A DNA stretch of 16,702 nt from Candidatus Parcubacteria bacterium (GCA_023142975.1 JAGLIN010000050.1:1-16702); one strand, 5' to 3'. Counted from the stretch's first letter, positions 1-7,273 are shown. Translations and numbers: made by a program. The notes: generated by a model from the letters alone, not told the origin.

Positions 1-52
1 TCGGCTTGACCCTAGCGGGTAGGTATGGTTATTTATATACAGTCTACATTTA

Positions 53-81
53 AAATTTATCTTGTCAAGATAAATTTTTTT
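53..81 (+). terminator. Intrinsic terminator, plus-strand orientation
   Basis: A near-perfect inverted repeat (AAATTTATCTT, GTC loop, AAGATAAATTT) runs straight into a T tract on the plus strand. It would end transcription arriving from a plus-strand gene outside the window, convergent with pheA. The stem is AT-rich, so efficiency is uncertain. Bases 1-52 show no gene I can recognise. Confidence 0.6.
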
Positions 82-118
82 ATAAAAAATAAGGAGATGT
101 AAAATTATTTACACCTCC
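81..118 (-). terminator. pheA intrinsic terminator
   Basis: On the minus strand an 11-bp stem (GGAGGTGTAAA with TTTACATCTCC, one G-T wobble, TAAT loop, bases 93-118) is followed by TTATTTTTT. The 5' arm begins inside the last codons of pheA and includes its stop codon, so the terminator abuts the gene. It ends the pheA transcription unit. Confidence 0.85.
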
Positions 119-939
119 GTTTTTAGATAAGAACCAAAGATTTTCAAAAAATTTGTTCTTCTCTCAATTTGTTTTAGAGCAACATTGACTTTTTCATCTA
201 ATTGATGCCCATCTATATCCACCCAAAATATATATTCTCCGAGTTCTATTTTTGAAGGTCTGGAAACAATGTTAGTCATATTAATATCCAAAGCATCAAA
301 AACTTCTAAAACTCTCAGCAATGCACCCGGTCTATTATTTGTTTCAAACATGATAGAGGTTTTATCAGTGCCGGTTTGAACATTAATCTCATGTCCAAGA
401 ACTAAAAAACGAGTTATATTATTATCAGAATCTTGAATATCTCTCCTGATAATTCTCAGACCATATATTATAGCAGCTCGTTCAGTACCAATCGCAGCAA
501 AATTACTATCTTGCTCTTCCGCCACTTGTTTTACAGCAGCGCTAGTACTGCTAGAACCTTCGGTTTTAACTCCCAATTCCTCCGTAAAATTGGCACATTG
601 AGCTAATGCTTGTGGGTGCGAAATAACTGTTTTTATTTTACTAAGTTCATGACCGATACCAATTAAATTCTGTTTTATTGGCAATTTTATTTCTCTCTCA
701 ATTACAAATGAATTACCATTTCCATTAATTAAACTATCAATGGCGGGAACTACTGTTCCCTCAATTGAATTTTCAATTGGTATAACAACTTTATCAACTT
801 CCCTATTCCAAAATGCTTTTAACAATTTTGGAATAGTCGGAAATGGCACATATCCATCTGCCGAAACTTTTCTGGTAGCTTCCTCAGAAAAACTACCTTC
901 TGGACCTAAATACCCAACTCTACTATATTCTTTTGTCAA
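109..939 (-). CDS. pheA: Prephenate dehydratase with C-terminal ACT domain
   Basis: Converts prephenate to phenylpyruvate, the committed step of phenylalanine synthesis, in the cytosol. I choose the TTG at 939 (276 aa). An AGGAGG lies 7 bases upstream (947-952), and the protein then starts just before the family N-terminus (VGYLGPEGSFSEEA). An upstream in-frame TTG at 993 would add 18 residues that translate the ribosome-binding site. The catalytic domain fills roughly residues 5-185 and keeps the ENSIEG stretch and the TRF motif at 176-178. The regulatory ACT domain follows, with GALL at 205-208. The Phe-binding motif is normally ESRP but reads VSRP here (225-228), so feedback inhibition may be altered. 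The gene is monofunctional, with no chorismate mutase domain. It follows a Phe-rich leader peptide and attenuator, and ends in its own terminator. Confidence 0.95.
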   Translation of the reverse strand: MTKEYSRVGYLGPEGSFSEEATRKVSADGYVPFPTIPKLLKAFWNREVDKVVIPIENSIEGTVVPAIDSLINGNGNSFVIEREIKLPIKQNLIGIGHELSKIKTVISHPQALAQCANFTEELGVKTEGSSSTSAAVKQVAEEQDSNFAAIGTERAAIIYGLRIIRRDIQDSDNNITRFLVLGHEINVQTGTDKTSIMFETNNRPGALLRVLEVFDALDINMTNIVSRPSKIELGEYIFWVDIDGHQLDEKVNVALKQIERRTNFLKIFGSYLKTEV

Positions 940-946
940 TGTTCTT

Positions 947-952
947 CCTCCT
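947..952 (-). promoter_or_regulatory. Strong Shine-Dalgarno site that sets the pheA start
   Basis: AGGAGG lies 7 bases before the TTG at 937-939. It stands out because most other genes in the window have no clear Shine-Dalgarno sequence. It argues against the longer reading frame that starts at 993. Confidence 0.85.
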
Positions 953-1009
953 CTAATTATTAATAAATTCCAAGTTTGAAATTTATTCTTCAAAATTTAC
1001 ATACCCCAA

Positions 1010-1025
1010 CCCCTCTCAAGAGGGG
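1010..1025. repeat. Small palindrome in the pheA leader
   Basis: A perfect 6-bp inverted repeat (CCCCTC, four-base loop, GAGGGG) lies between the attenuator and the pheA start. No T tract follows it on the minus strand, so it is unlikely to terminate pheA transcription. It may be a dispersed intergenic repeat or an mRNA-stabilising hairpin. Confidence 0.6.
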
Positions 1026-1068
1026 AATAATAAAATCCTAAAGGATAAATTCCAAAAACACGCTCAAT

Positions 1069-1142
1069 AAAAAAATAGCCCTTCGCGATGGGTTATTGTT
1101 TATTTTATAAATTATACAACAAAAAACCTATCGCTGAAAGCG
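1069..1142 (-). promoter_or_regulatory. pheA transcription attenuator
   Basis: Three competing pairings are visible on the minus strand. The terminator has stem arms AATAACCC (1097-1090) and GGGCTATT (1081-1074), one A-C mismatch and a run of seven T. The antiterminator pairs GCGATAGGTT (1134-1125), which spans the leader stop codon, with AACCCATCGC (1094-1085), 9 of 10 bases matching. That captures the 5' arm of the terminator. A short CGCT/AGCG hairpin (1142-1132) can protect the antiterminator strand. A ribosome stalled at the Phe codons leaves 1134-1125 free, so pheA is transcribed. A ribosome that reaches the TAG at 1130-1128 covers it, so the terminator forms. Confidence 0.85.
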
Positions 1143-1187
1143 GCTAAAGAAGCTAAAAAAGAAAAAGTTGTTTTTTGTGTAATTCAT
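1128..1187 (-). CDS. pheL: Phenylalanine leader peptide
   Basis: A 19-codon ORF that encodes MNYTKNNFFFFSFFSRFQR and a TAG stop. Seven of 19 residues are Phe (positions 8-11, 13, 14, 17) and one is Tyr. It lies about 15 bases after the predicted transcription start of the pheA unit and directly before mutually exclusive hairpins. This is the arrangement of enterobacterial pheL, although the sequence itself is not recognisably related. The peptide probably has no function of its own; translation of its Phe codons senses charged tRNA-Phe. No Shine-Dalgarno is visible, so initiation may rely on the AU-rich, nearly leaderless 5' end. Confidence 0.85.
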   Translation of the reverse strand: MNYTKNNFFFFSFFSRFQR

Positions 1188-1208
1188 AAATATTTCGTTT
1201 ATGAAAGT

Positions 1209-1236
1209 ATAATAGCACGCTTAAAAAATGTGTCAA
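1209..1236 (-). promoter_or_regulatory. Promoter of the pheL-pheA unit
   Basis: Sigma-70-like promoter: perfect -35 TTGACA (1236-1231), 16-base spacer, -10 TATTAT (1214-1209). Transcription would start near 1202, about 15 bases before the leader ATG. It lies just downstream of the malic enzyme stop codon, so pheA is its own unit. Confidence 0.85.
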
Positions 1237-1246
1237 GCAAAAAATA

Positions 1247-2425
1247 TTATTTATTGAGACTTACTGGATTCCCGCCTCCGCGGGAATGACAAATTCTTAC
1301 AATGTTCCTCGCGATCATCTTCGCCACATTTTTATCAAGCGGGTTTGGAATAATTTTGTTTGGCGTTGGATGTTTGACATAATCGGCAATGGTTCTCGCC
1401 GCGATAGATTTCATCTTGTCCGTTATTTTTGTGAAGCCGCCGTCCAACGCGCCCCTGAAAATACCGGGGAAAGCCAAGACATTATTAATTTGATTTGAAA
1501 AATCGCTCCGACCCGTGCCGACGATTGCCGCTCCCGCTTTCTTTGCCAAGTCCGGCATAATTTCGGGAACAGGATTAGCCATCGCAAAAATAATCGGCTT
1601 GCTATTCATTTTTTTAATCATTTCTTGTTTCAAAATATTTCCCGTAGAAACACCGATAAACACATCCGCTCCGACAAGAGCGTCTTCCATTTTTCCGCTA
1701 ATGCCTTTCTTATTAGTTATTTTCAATAATTGTTTTTTAACTGGGTTTAAATCTGTTCTCTTCTTGCTTATTATTCCTCTGCTATCGCAAACTATTATTT
1801 CCTTAAAATCAAACTCGCGCGCCAGCATTTTAGTAATAGCCACGCCCGCCGCCCCGGCTCCGACAACAACAATTTTCAGTGATGGTATTTTTTTATTTGC
1901 CACTTTAACGGCGTTAATTAGCGCCGCCGTAACCACTACCGCCGTGCCGTGCTGATCGTCATGCATTACGGGAATACCGAGATCTTGAAGCTGGTCTTCT
2001 ATCTGAAAACAATCCGGCGCGGCAATGTCCTCTAAATTAATTCCACCGAACACCGGCGCGATATTTTTTACTGTTCTGACAATTTCATCCGGATCATTTG
2101 CGTCCAAACAAATTGGAAACGCGTCAATGCCGGCAAGCTCTTTAAATAAAATCGCCTTTCCTTCCATTACCGGAATTGCCGCTTCAGGACCAATATTTCC
2201 CAAGCCCAAAACAGCGCTTCCGTTTGAAACCACCGCCACGGTGTTTTTTTTGATAGTATATTCTCTGGCTAATTTTTTATTTCCCGCTATTTTCCAGCAA
2301 ACTTCAGCAACGCAGGGAGTATAAGCAAAACTTAAATCCTGCTTATTTTTAATCTCAAACTTACTTTTAATTTCCAGCTTTCCTCCTTTTTCCTTATGCA
2401 ATTCTAAAGATCTTTGGCAATTCAT
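1247..2425 (-). CDS. NAD(P)-dependent malic enzyme (short bacterial type)
   Basis: Oxidative decarboxylation of malate to pyruvate with reduction of NAD(P)+, cytosolic. At 392 aa it matches the short malic enzymes without a phosphotransacetylase domain. The N-terminus (SLELHKEKGGKLEIKSK) aligns with the family start, supporting the ATG at 2425. Visible landmarks are the catalytic Tyr35 in AYTP, probable catalytic Lys90 in EGKAILF, substrate and metal residues in LDANDPDE and HDDQHGTA (155-161), the nucleotide-binding GAGAAG (189-194) and ANPVPEI (283-289). Residue 38 is Cys where the family usually has Gly (YTPGVAE). The last dozen residues (HSRGGGNPV and onward) are encoded by a palindromic repeat, so the original stop was probably displaced. 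Cofactor preference cannot be told from sequence alone. Confidence 0.93.
   Translation of the reverse strand: MNCQRSLELHKEKGGKLEIKSKFEIKNKQDLSFAYTPCVAEVCWKIAGNKKLAREYTIKKNTVAVVSNGSAVLGLGNIGPEAAIPVMEGKAILFKELAGIDAFPICLDANDPDEIVRTVKNIAPVFGGINLEDIAAPDCFQIEDQLQDLGIPVMHDDQHGTAVVVTAALINAVKVANKKIPSLKIVVVGAGAAGVAITKMLAREFDFKEIIVCDSRGIISKKRTDLNPVKKQLLKITNKKGISGKMEDALVGADVFIGVSTGNILKQEMIKKMNSKPIIFAMANPVPEIMPDLAKKAGAAIVGTGRSDFSNQINNVLAFPGIFRGALDGGFTKITDKMKSIAARTIADYVKHPTPNKIIPNPLDKNVAKMIARNIVRICHSRGGGNPVSLNK
1260..1290. repeat. REP-like palindrome inside the malic enzyme 3' end
   Basis: GTCATTCCCGC, a short loop and GCGGGAATCCAGTAAG on the minus strand, with an 8-bp stem at 1268-1287. The same outline (GTCAT..CC ... 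GG.ATCCAGT.AG) recurs at the right end of the window. It supplies the C-terminal HSRGGGNPV of malic enzyme, a peptide signature that this widespread repeat type leaves when it enters genes. Confidence 0.8.
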
Positions 2426-2459
2426 ATTTTTCTTTTTTAGATATTTTTATTTTATAATT

Positions 2460-2605
2460 AGGATTTCCTCACTTTTGTCATCTCGAAATGAGCGGAGCGA
2501 TTGAGAGATCTAAAAATTTTCTTAATATAAATATTATTTCTGTATAATATTACTCTTAGATTTCTCACCTTAAAAGGTTCGAAATGACAAAAATGAGGAA
2601 GTCCT
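2460..2605. repeat. 146-bp imperfect palindrome (MITE-like)
   Basis: Left arm 2460-2487 and right arm 2578-2605 match as inverted repeats at about 25 of 28 positions. Each contains TTGTCAT.TCGAA. Inner segments (GAGAGATCTAA and TTAGATTTCTC) also pair. The AT-rich centre has no ORF. It lies between malic enzyme and the caspase-like gene and resembles non-autonomous palindromic elements. It occupies most of the 271-base gap there. Confidence 0.75.
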
Positions 2606-2645
2606 GATAATTATACTACTAATAAGTATATCTCGCAACGCTCAT

Positions 2646-2684
2646 AAATAAAAGCCGTCTGTTTCCAAGCGGCTTTTATTTTTT
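2646..2684. terminator. Terminator after the surface-protease gene cluster
   Basis: A 12-bp perfect stem (AAATAAAAGCCG with CGGCTTTTATTT, 12-base loop) lies 13 bases after the stop codon of the caspase-like gene. On the plus strand six T follow; on the minus strand the T residues are within the 3' arm. It probably ends the five-gene unit read from 7936 and may act in both directions. Confidence 0.75.
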
Positions 2685-2696
2685 GTTTGCTTTTAA

Positions 2697-3785
2697 TTAA
2701 CTGACTGGAAGATAATATCCTAGCAATAAATCGTTAGTAAACATATCACTTATGACTGGTGTCTGTCTGCGCTTTAGACGAGTAGGAATGTTCTGCTTGG
2801 CATAATCAAATGCTTCTTCTATGACTACTTGACCATAATGATTACCGTCCTCATAGTATTTGTCTGCCCAACCCTGTAATATTCCCTCATTGACAAAGAA
2901 ATGACTGAATACTCCCTCTCCTTCCTCTACTCCCACTATTCCTCTTGAATATACATAGGCTGATTTATCTTCTGCTGTCGCCATAACAACAACTCGACCA
3001 TTATCAGACGGATCCTCATCAGCCAAATCATTCATTCCACCAGCAAGACAAGTGTCAAAAATAAAAATAATTCTTGAGGTTGCGAAATTACTAAACCAAT
3101 CTTTAAGCATATCATCAGATATTCCAGTTATGTTATTACCATCGTGAACAACAAGCGCTTCATCTTTTCCGTCTGCTTCATCGCCTGAAATATCATTTAT
3201 TGAACCACCGTGTCCGCTAAAAAAGAATACTACTTCATCTGCTTCTTTCAATCCTCTATTGTCCCGTATATCAAATACAGCGTTTTTAATATTTATGAAA
3301 GTGGCAGGGCCATCAGTAATTTCGGGATGATTAGGAACCGTGTCTCTATACATATAAATATTATCTGAATTATATCCAGAGTTAATGAGAGCTTGATACA
3401 TATTTAATGAATCTCCGTCCGCCCAACAAAGATAAGCATCCGCGACAGGATAATCGCAAATTCCAATTATTACAGCATACTTATTTGCGTTCTCATTTAA
3501 CGCATCACCCAAAATTCCAGTTGCCGCGTTTTCTTCTACTGAAGGTTTTTTCTTTTTGTCTTGTCCCGGAGGAGTTTCTGTCCTGCTTTTCATTTCCTTA
3601 ATAATATCAAGAGAAGGAATTTCTTTTTTCGCTATTTTAATATCAGTGGCATGTATCGGGCGGAATAAATCGCTTTTATTATTTTGATTCGCGTTATCAT
3701 TTGCTGGATTTGATTTCATCGCCGCCACGACAGGCACAGCCAAAACACAGCAAAAAATAATCGCGAGAGATAATATTTTTTTCAT
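2697..3785 (-). CDS. Secreted caspase-like protease (peptidase C14, metacaspase type)
   Basis: Cysteine protease of the caspase/metacaspase fold, predicted to act outside the membrane. Residues 1-21 form a signal peptide (MKK, hydrophobic core, cleavage near VVAA). Residues 22-100 are a polar, Lys/Pro-rich linker that may be a pro-segment. The protease domain starts at YAVIIGICDYP (103-113). It carries the catalytic His192 in FFFSGHGG and the catalytic Cys246 in DTCLAGG, with an acidic stretch between them (198-209) that could bind calcium, as in metacaspases. No membrane anchor follows, so the mature protein is probably released or wall-associated. It is last in a run of exported proteins, 48 bases after the previous gene. 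Its substrate is unknown; cleavage after Arg or Lys is expected for bacterial relatives but is not shown by the sequence. Confidence 0.88.
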   Translation of the reverse strand: MKKILSLAIIFCCVLAVPVVAAMKSNPANDNANQNNKSDLFRPIHATDIKIAKKEIPSLDIIKEMKSRTETPPGQDKKKKPSVEENAATGILGDALNENANKYAVIIGICDYPVADAYLCWADGDSLNMYQALINSGYNSDNIYMYRDTVPNHPEITDGPATFINIKNAVFDIRDNRGLKEADEVVFFFSGHGGSINDISGDEADGKDEALVVHDGNNITGISDDMLKDWFSNFATSRIIFIFDTCLAGGMNDLADEDPSDNGRVVVMATAEDKSAYVYSRGIVGVEEGEGVFSHFFVNEGILQGWADKYYEDGNHYGQVVIEEAFDYAKQNIPTRLKRRQTPVISDMFTNDLLLGYYLPVS

Positions 3786-3833
3786 ATTTATAATCTTAAA
3801 TTAATTTGATTAAAGTCGACCTTTGTTTTAATT

Positions 3834-4385
3834 TTATTTATTTTTATCAAACCATCCTTGGAAAAAATCAAAAAGATTTTGATACCATTTTCGCGGGCGG
3901 GGTTTTTCTATAAAGTCTTTTATTTCAATCATCTCAGTACTGCCTTCAGCGCTGATTAAATTTCCTTTTAATTCTCCCGTGACCGAAACTGCGATAAAGT
4001 AATTTCCTTTATTTGTTCCTTTTACTGTCCAGGAATTTTTTTTGCTTTTTTTACCCTGGATAACGCCTGCTTTTTGAATCGGGTTTTTATTGAGAAGAAC
4101 TAATCCTTCAGACAGAAAAATTTCTCCCTGAACATTTTCAATTTTCTCTTCTCCTTTATTGGTTGCTTCAACTGTTACTTTAAAGGTCTTATTTATTTCC
4201 GCTTCTGCGGGAGCTGAAACATCAACTTCTAAAGGATTAATTGTTACCCACGCTCTGATAGCGTCCCAAAGAGATGCCCGCGCCTGATAATCTTTCTTGT
4301 TTATTATTGTCCCGCCACAAAAGCCGGCAACCAAAATAGAGATTGCTAAAAAGAAAAGAGAGATCTTTTTAAAACAGCTTGGCAT
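3834..4385 (-). CDS. Exported protein with one Ig-like (CARDB-type) domain
   Basis: No named family recognised with certainty. At 183 aa it has an N-terminal hydrophobic segment at 7-24 that acts as signal peptide or anchor. Residues 52-155 look like a single beta-sandwich of the kind that binds or spaces surface proteins (VDVSAPAEAEINKTFKVTVE, then N-K-G turns and alternating strands). The C-terminus is basic and aromatic (165-183, KWYQNLFDFFQGWF), perhaps a membrane-surface amphipathic helix. A Cys at 23 follows a lipobox-like run, but Phe at -1 argues against a lipoprotein. Its ATG overlaps the stop codon of the preceding gene (TAATG), so the two are probably translationally coupled and their products may pair. 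Confidence 0.7.
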   Translation of the reverse strand: MPSCFKKISLFFLAISILVAGFCGGTIINKKDYQARASLWDAIRAWVTINPLEVDVSAPAEAEINKTFKVTVEATNKGEEKIENVQGEIFLSEGLVLLNKNPIQKAGVIQGKKSKKNSWTVKGTNKGNYFIAVSVTGELKGNLISAEGSTEMIEIKDFIEKPRPRKWYQNLFDFFQGWFDKNK

Positions 4386-4975
4386 TATTTTTTTCTAATG
4401 TTGATGTTAAAGGCGAAAAACTTGCGGAAGATAACAAGAATAATCGCCGTTATTACGACCGCCAAAACAACATAGCTCCAGGGAGCGTTCATCGCGAAGA
4501 AAGAGGCGGTTCTGTAATAAATTGCCTGCCAGATATTCGCTGGCGCGACAGTAAAATAAGTTTTAGTCGCGGCCGCTACGCCGATGGTAGTGCCAGGTCC
4601 CGCTTTAACAATCGGATGAGCTTCCAAATAGCAGAAATAATCTCCGGGTTTGATTTTCATCGGCAGATTTAATGTTACTTCCACGCTCTGGGATTTGCCC
4701 GCCTCCAAATGAAATTGGGAAGGGCTAAAATCAAACCATTCCTGCGCGGCTCTTAATTGGGGCTGGTCCTGATGATAGGTAACGGCGATCTCGTAATCCC
4801 CCGCTTCGTCTCCGGTGTTAATTACTCCCAGAGACGGAAAATTATAAATCCCGCCCGGTTTTAAATGCTCGTCAAGTTCTATTTTTCCAAGATTTACTCC
4901 GACCCCGACGCGGGCGAGGGTGAAGAGAGGCATGGCAAAAATGGCTAATAAGCAGAGGACGATAATTTTTTTCAT
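4385..4975 (-). CDS. Membrane-anchored Ig-like surface protein (DUF916-like)
   Basis: A 196-aa type I membrane protein: signal peptide at 1-21 (ends near TLA), extracellular beta-sandwich at about 24-145, one transmembrane helix at 166-185, then a short basic tail (FRKFFAFNINIRKK). The ectodomain pattern (V.NTGDEAGDYEIAV, LEAGKSQSVEVTLNLPMKIKPGDYFCYLEA) resembles the first domain of DUF916/WxL-interacting proteins of Gram-positive bacteria, which display partner proteins on the wall. That homology is an inference from the pattern, not an alignment. It begins 27 bases after the subtilase gene and couples by TAATG to the next gene. A likely role is to hold other members of this cluster at the cell surface. 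Confidence 0.72.
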   Translation of the reverse strand: MKKIIVLCLLAIFAMPLFTLARVGVGVNLGKIELDEHLKPGGIYNFPSLGVINTGDEAGDYEIAVTYHQDQPQLRAAQEWFDFSPSQFHLEAGKSQSVEVTLNLPMKIKPGDYFCYLEAHPIVKAGPGTTIGVAAATKTYFTVAPANIWQAIYYRTASFFAMNAPWSYVVLAVVITAIILVIFRKFFAFNINIRKK

Positions 4976-5002
4976 GTTTTTGGATTATCAATTAAATTAA
5001 TT

Positions 5003-7237
5003 TTAAGGAGCTTGTGTTGCCATGATAGTAACGGTAATAGATTTTTCAGTGGTATCATTTGAACCAGTAGGCATTAGAATTTGTAAGTCAAGTGTTGACT
5101 CGGCGTCTACTAAAAGGTCTGGCACAATAATATCTGTATAACCATTACTAAATGGAAAATCAGTCCAAATACCGCCATCAGCGCTGTATTGATGGCAGTA
5201 ATTATCAGTGGTAATATTTTCTGCGGCTACAAGATTCCAGGGAATAGTGCCGCCTTCAGCGTCGCCGCTTTTTACGGTCAAGTCCACAGCCACACTTCCC
5301 GTATTTTTTATAACCGGCGTTTTGCTTAAATCTACAGTGCTTTTTTTGGCGGGACTAGTAGAGTTGGGACTTAAAGGCAAAGTGCCGTAATCAAAAGAAT
5401 TATTTTCAATAGTAATGGAAATTACAGGCACAAAAGTTAAAGCGGCATGAGCATCAAGCAAGCCATGTCCGTAATATTGATCCCATCCTGGATCTCCCTT
5501 GTCTTCGGCGGTTGATTCTAAAATAGTCCTAACTTCGCTTGGCGCCAAACTGGAATTTTTGCTTAGAATAAGAGCGGCTACTCCCGAAACATGAGGAGCG
5601 GCCATTGAAGTTCCCTGATAAAACCAATAACCCCAGTCTTGAAAAGTATCGCCGAAAGTTTGTTGTACAACACCATTACTGCCACCTCCTCCCGGAGCTA
5701 CTAAGTCCAAAGAAGAGCCATAATTTGAATAAGAAGACCTTGTCTCGTCATATTGAGTTGCTCCTACGGCAATGACATTATTATAAGCTGCTGGATAACT
5801 AACTTGACCCGAACTTTCATTGCCTGAAGCGGCAATTACTACTACTCCATTATTATAAGCATGATCAACCGCGTCTTCTAAAATAGTTGCCGCAGAAGGA
5901 CCTCCCAGACTCATATTAATTATATCAGCCCCGTTATTCGCGGCATAATAAATACCATCTACTATTTGCTGATAAGTTCCTCCTGCTGGACCAAGAACCC
6001 TGATTGGCATAATAGTGGTATTAAAGGCAATACCTGCCACACCTATGCCATTATTAGTGCTTTGGGCAATAGTGCCGGCAACATGAGTGCCATGACTATC
6101 TTCATCATTTGCGTGAGAATCATTATCAACAAAATCATAACCAGCAACAAAATTAGTATTAACTAAATCTGGAGCCTTTTGAAAAGGCAGGCTGTCTGTC
6201 TGCCAATTGCCAACACCGCTTTCCATATCATCGTAAAATAGAGTGTTAGAATCATCAGTAATTTCCACTTCATCAATATACCAAGCCCCATCTGAATCAT
6301 AATCCCCATCTCCATCGCTATATGAATCATCTGAGTTAAATCTAAATCTTAATAAAATTGTCTTTCCTCGATAAGAAGTCAAATCAACTGCTCCAACCCA
6401 CTTCCAATTAGCAGAGTTTCCAGTGTAGTATGTTAATTCATCCCAGCTAGAACCATTATCATCAGAAACTTCTATATAACAAAAATCATAGCCGTATTCC
6501 ACGTCGTATTTATGCCGAAAGGAAAGGTTGATATTGCCAGTAGCTGTTGTCAAATCAAATTCGTGAATAAGATACTGCTCCCAAAGATTGCTGTAGCCTG
6601 GAGGATTTGCCCAATTTGGATGGCTGCTTATTCCACACCACCAAGAAGAGCCAGAACCGCCATAGGCGTTATAAGTGTCCCGATGCCAAAAGCCAGGTCC
6701 GGAATAATCTTCATAAGCCACTCCGGTATCAACAACTGCTACTACAACATTTGAACTGCCAGTGCTTATATCCCATGCTTCTTCCATTTGGATTCCGCCA
6801 TAAGTTGGATTATCAAAATGCCACTGATAAAAATATAAAGGGTCGTTAGGAACCATTGAAGCATAAGCGTAATAGTTTGGCTCGGCATATTCTACTAGGG
6901 GATTTTTTTCAAAAATTTTTACTAACTGGGAAACTGTTTTGTCTTTGGGAGTTTTTAAAACTTTAAATTTAGCGAAAGGGCTAATATATTTTTCTGAAAC
7001 TCCATGAGTTTTTTCTAAAGCTTTGATTAAATTCTCGTTCGCGTCTGGTTTAAATTTAACAATAATTTCGTTGGGCGCGTAAAGGGGACGAGGAGCTTTT
7101 GAAACTTTTGGAGCTTTTTCTTTTTTAACTAAAATGTTTAGCTCTGGCTGGGCTGCTCCTTTATTATTTAGACCAAACCCAAAAGCCACTCCATATACAA
7201 TCAAAACTAATATTAAAATTTTAAAAACTTTCGGCAT
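5003..7237 (-). CDS. Secreted subtilisin-like serine protease with inserted jelly-roll and C-terminal YGTL domain
   Basis: Peptidase family S8, exported. Residues 1-22 are a signal or anchor segment. Residues 53-125 form an I9-type propeptide (NEIIVKFKP ... VEYAEPNY) that would be removed on maturation. The catalytic triad is Asp170 (VVDTGVA), His382 (SHGTHVAG) and Ser544 (GTSMAAPHVSG), with oxyanion Asn473 (ASGNE). Between Asp170 and His382 sits an insertion of about 170 residues (roughly 180-350) with a jelly-roll pattern (F.HKYDVE.GYDFCYIEVSDD, LRFRF, YIDEVEI), like domains attached to M6 or MAM-type secreted enzymes. Residues 607-744 form a beta-sandwich that closely resembles the small secreted protein encoded upstream. 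At 744 aa it is longer than simple subtilisins because of these two additions. It lies second in the exported-protein cluster; the propeptide suggests autocatalytic activation. Confidence 0.93.
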   Translation of the reverse strand: MPKVFKILILVLIVYGVAFGFGLNNKGAAQPELNILVKKEKAPKVSKAPRPLYAPNEIIVKFKPDANENLIKALEKTHGVSEKYISPFAKFKVLKTPKDKTVSQLVKIFEKNPLVEYAEPNYYAYASMVPNDPLYFYQWHFDNPTYGGIQMEEAWDISTGSSNVVVAVVDTGVAYEDYSGPGFWHRDTYNAYGGSGSSWWCGISSHPNWANPPGYSNLWEQYLIHEFDLTTATGNINLSFRHKYDVEYGYDFCYIEVSDDNGSSWDELTYYTGNSANWKWVGAVDLTSYRGKTILLRFRFNSDDSYSDGDGDYDSDGAWYIDEVEITDDSNTLFYDDMESGVGNWQTDSLPFQKAPDLVNTNFVAGYDFVDNDSHANDEDSHGTHVAGTIAQSTNNGIGVAGIAFNTTIMPIRVLGPAGGTYQQIVDGIYYAANNGADIINMSLGGPSAATILEDAVDHAYNNGVVVIAASGNESSGQVSYPAAYNNVIAVGATQYDETRSSYSNYGSSLDLVAPGGGGSNGVVQQTFGDTFQDWGYWFYQGTSMAAPHVSGVAALILSKNSSLAPSEVRTILESTAEDKGDPGWDQYYGHGLLDAHAALTFVPVISITIENNSFDYGTLPLSPNSTSPAKKSTVDLSKTPVIKNTGSVAVDLTVKSGDAEGGTIPWNLVAAENITTDNYCHQYSADGGIWTDFPFSNGYTDIIVPDLLVDAESTLDLQILMPTGSNDTTEKSITVTIMATQAP

Positions 7238-7273
7238 ATATGAAAATTATTTTTTTGATGATTATAATGCTGA

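Noticed and set aside
50..78. Minus-strand TTGACA at the palindrome as a -35 promoter element
   Set aside because: No -10 lies at a workable distance, and the hexamer is explained by the inverted repeat.
1010..1025. CCCCTC/GAGGGG palindrome as the pheA attenuator terminator
   Set aside because: No T tract follows on the minus strand, and the hairpin at 1074-1097 has both the T run and the competing antiterminator.
1515..1955. 146-aa plus-strand frame opposite malic enzyme
   Set aside because: Antisense shadow of a conserved gene; the hydrophobic composition comes from the complementary codons.
2370..2390. Internal AGGAGG in the malic enzyme gene as a sign of a later start codon
   Set aside because: It encodes the conserved K-G-G region; the N-terminus before it matches the family and no good start codon follows.
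3834..4385. Lipoprotein signal in the 183-aa exported protein
   Set aside because: The residue before the candidate Cys is Phe, not Gly, Ala or Ser as lipobox cleavage requires.
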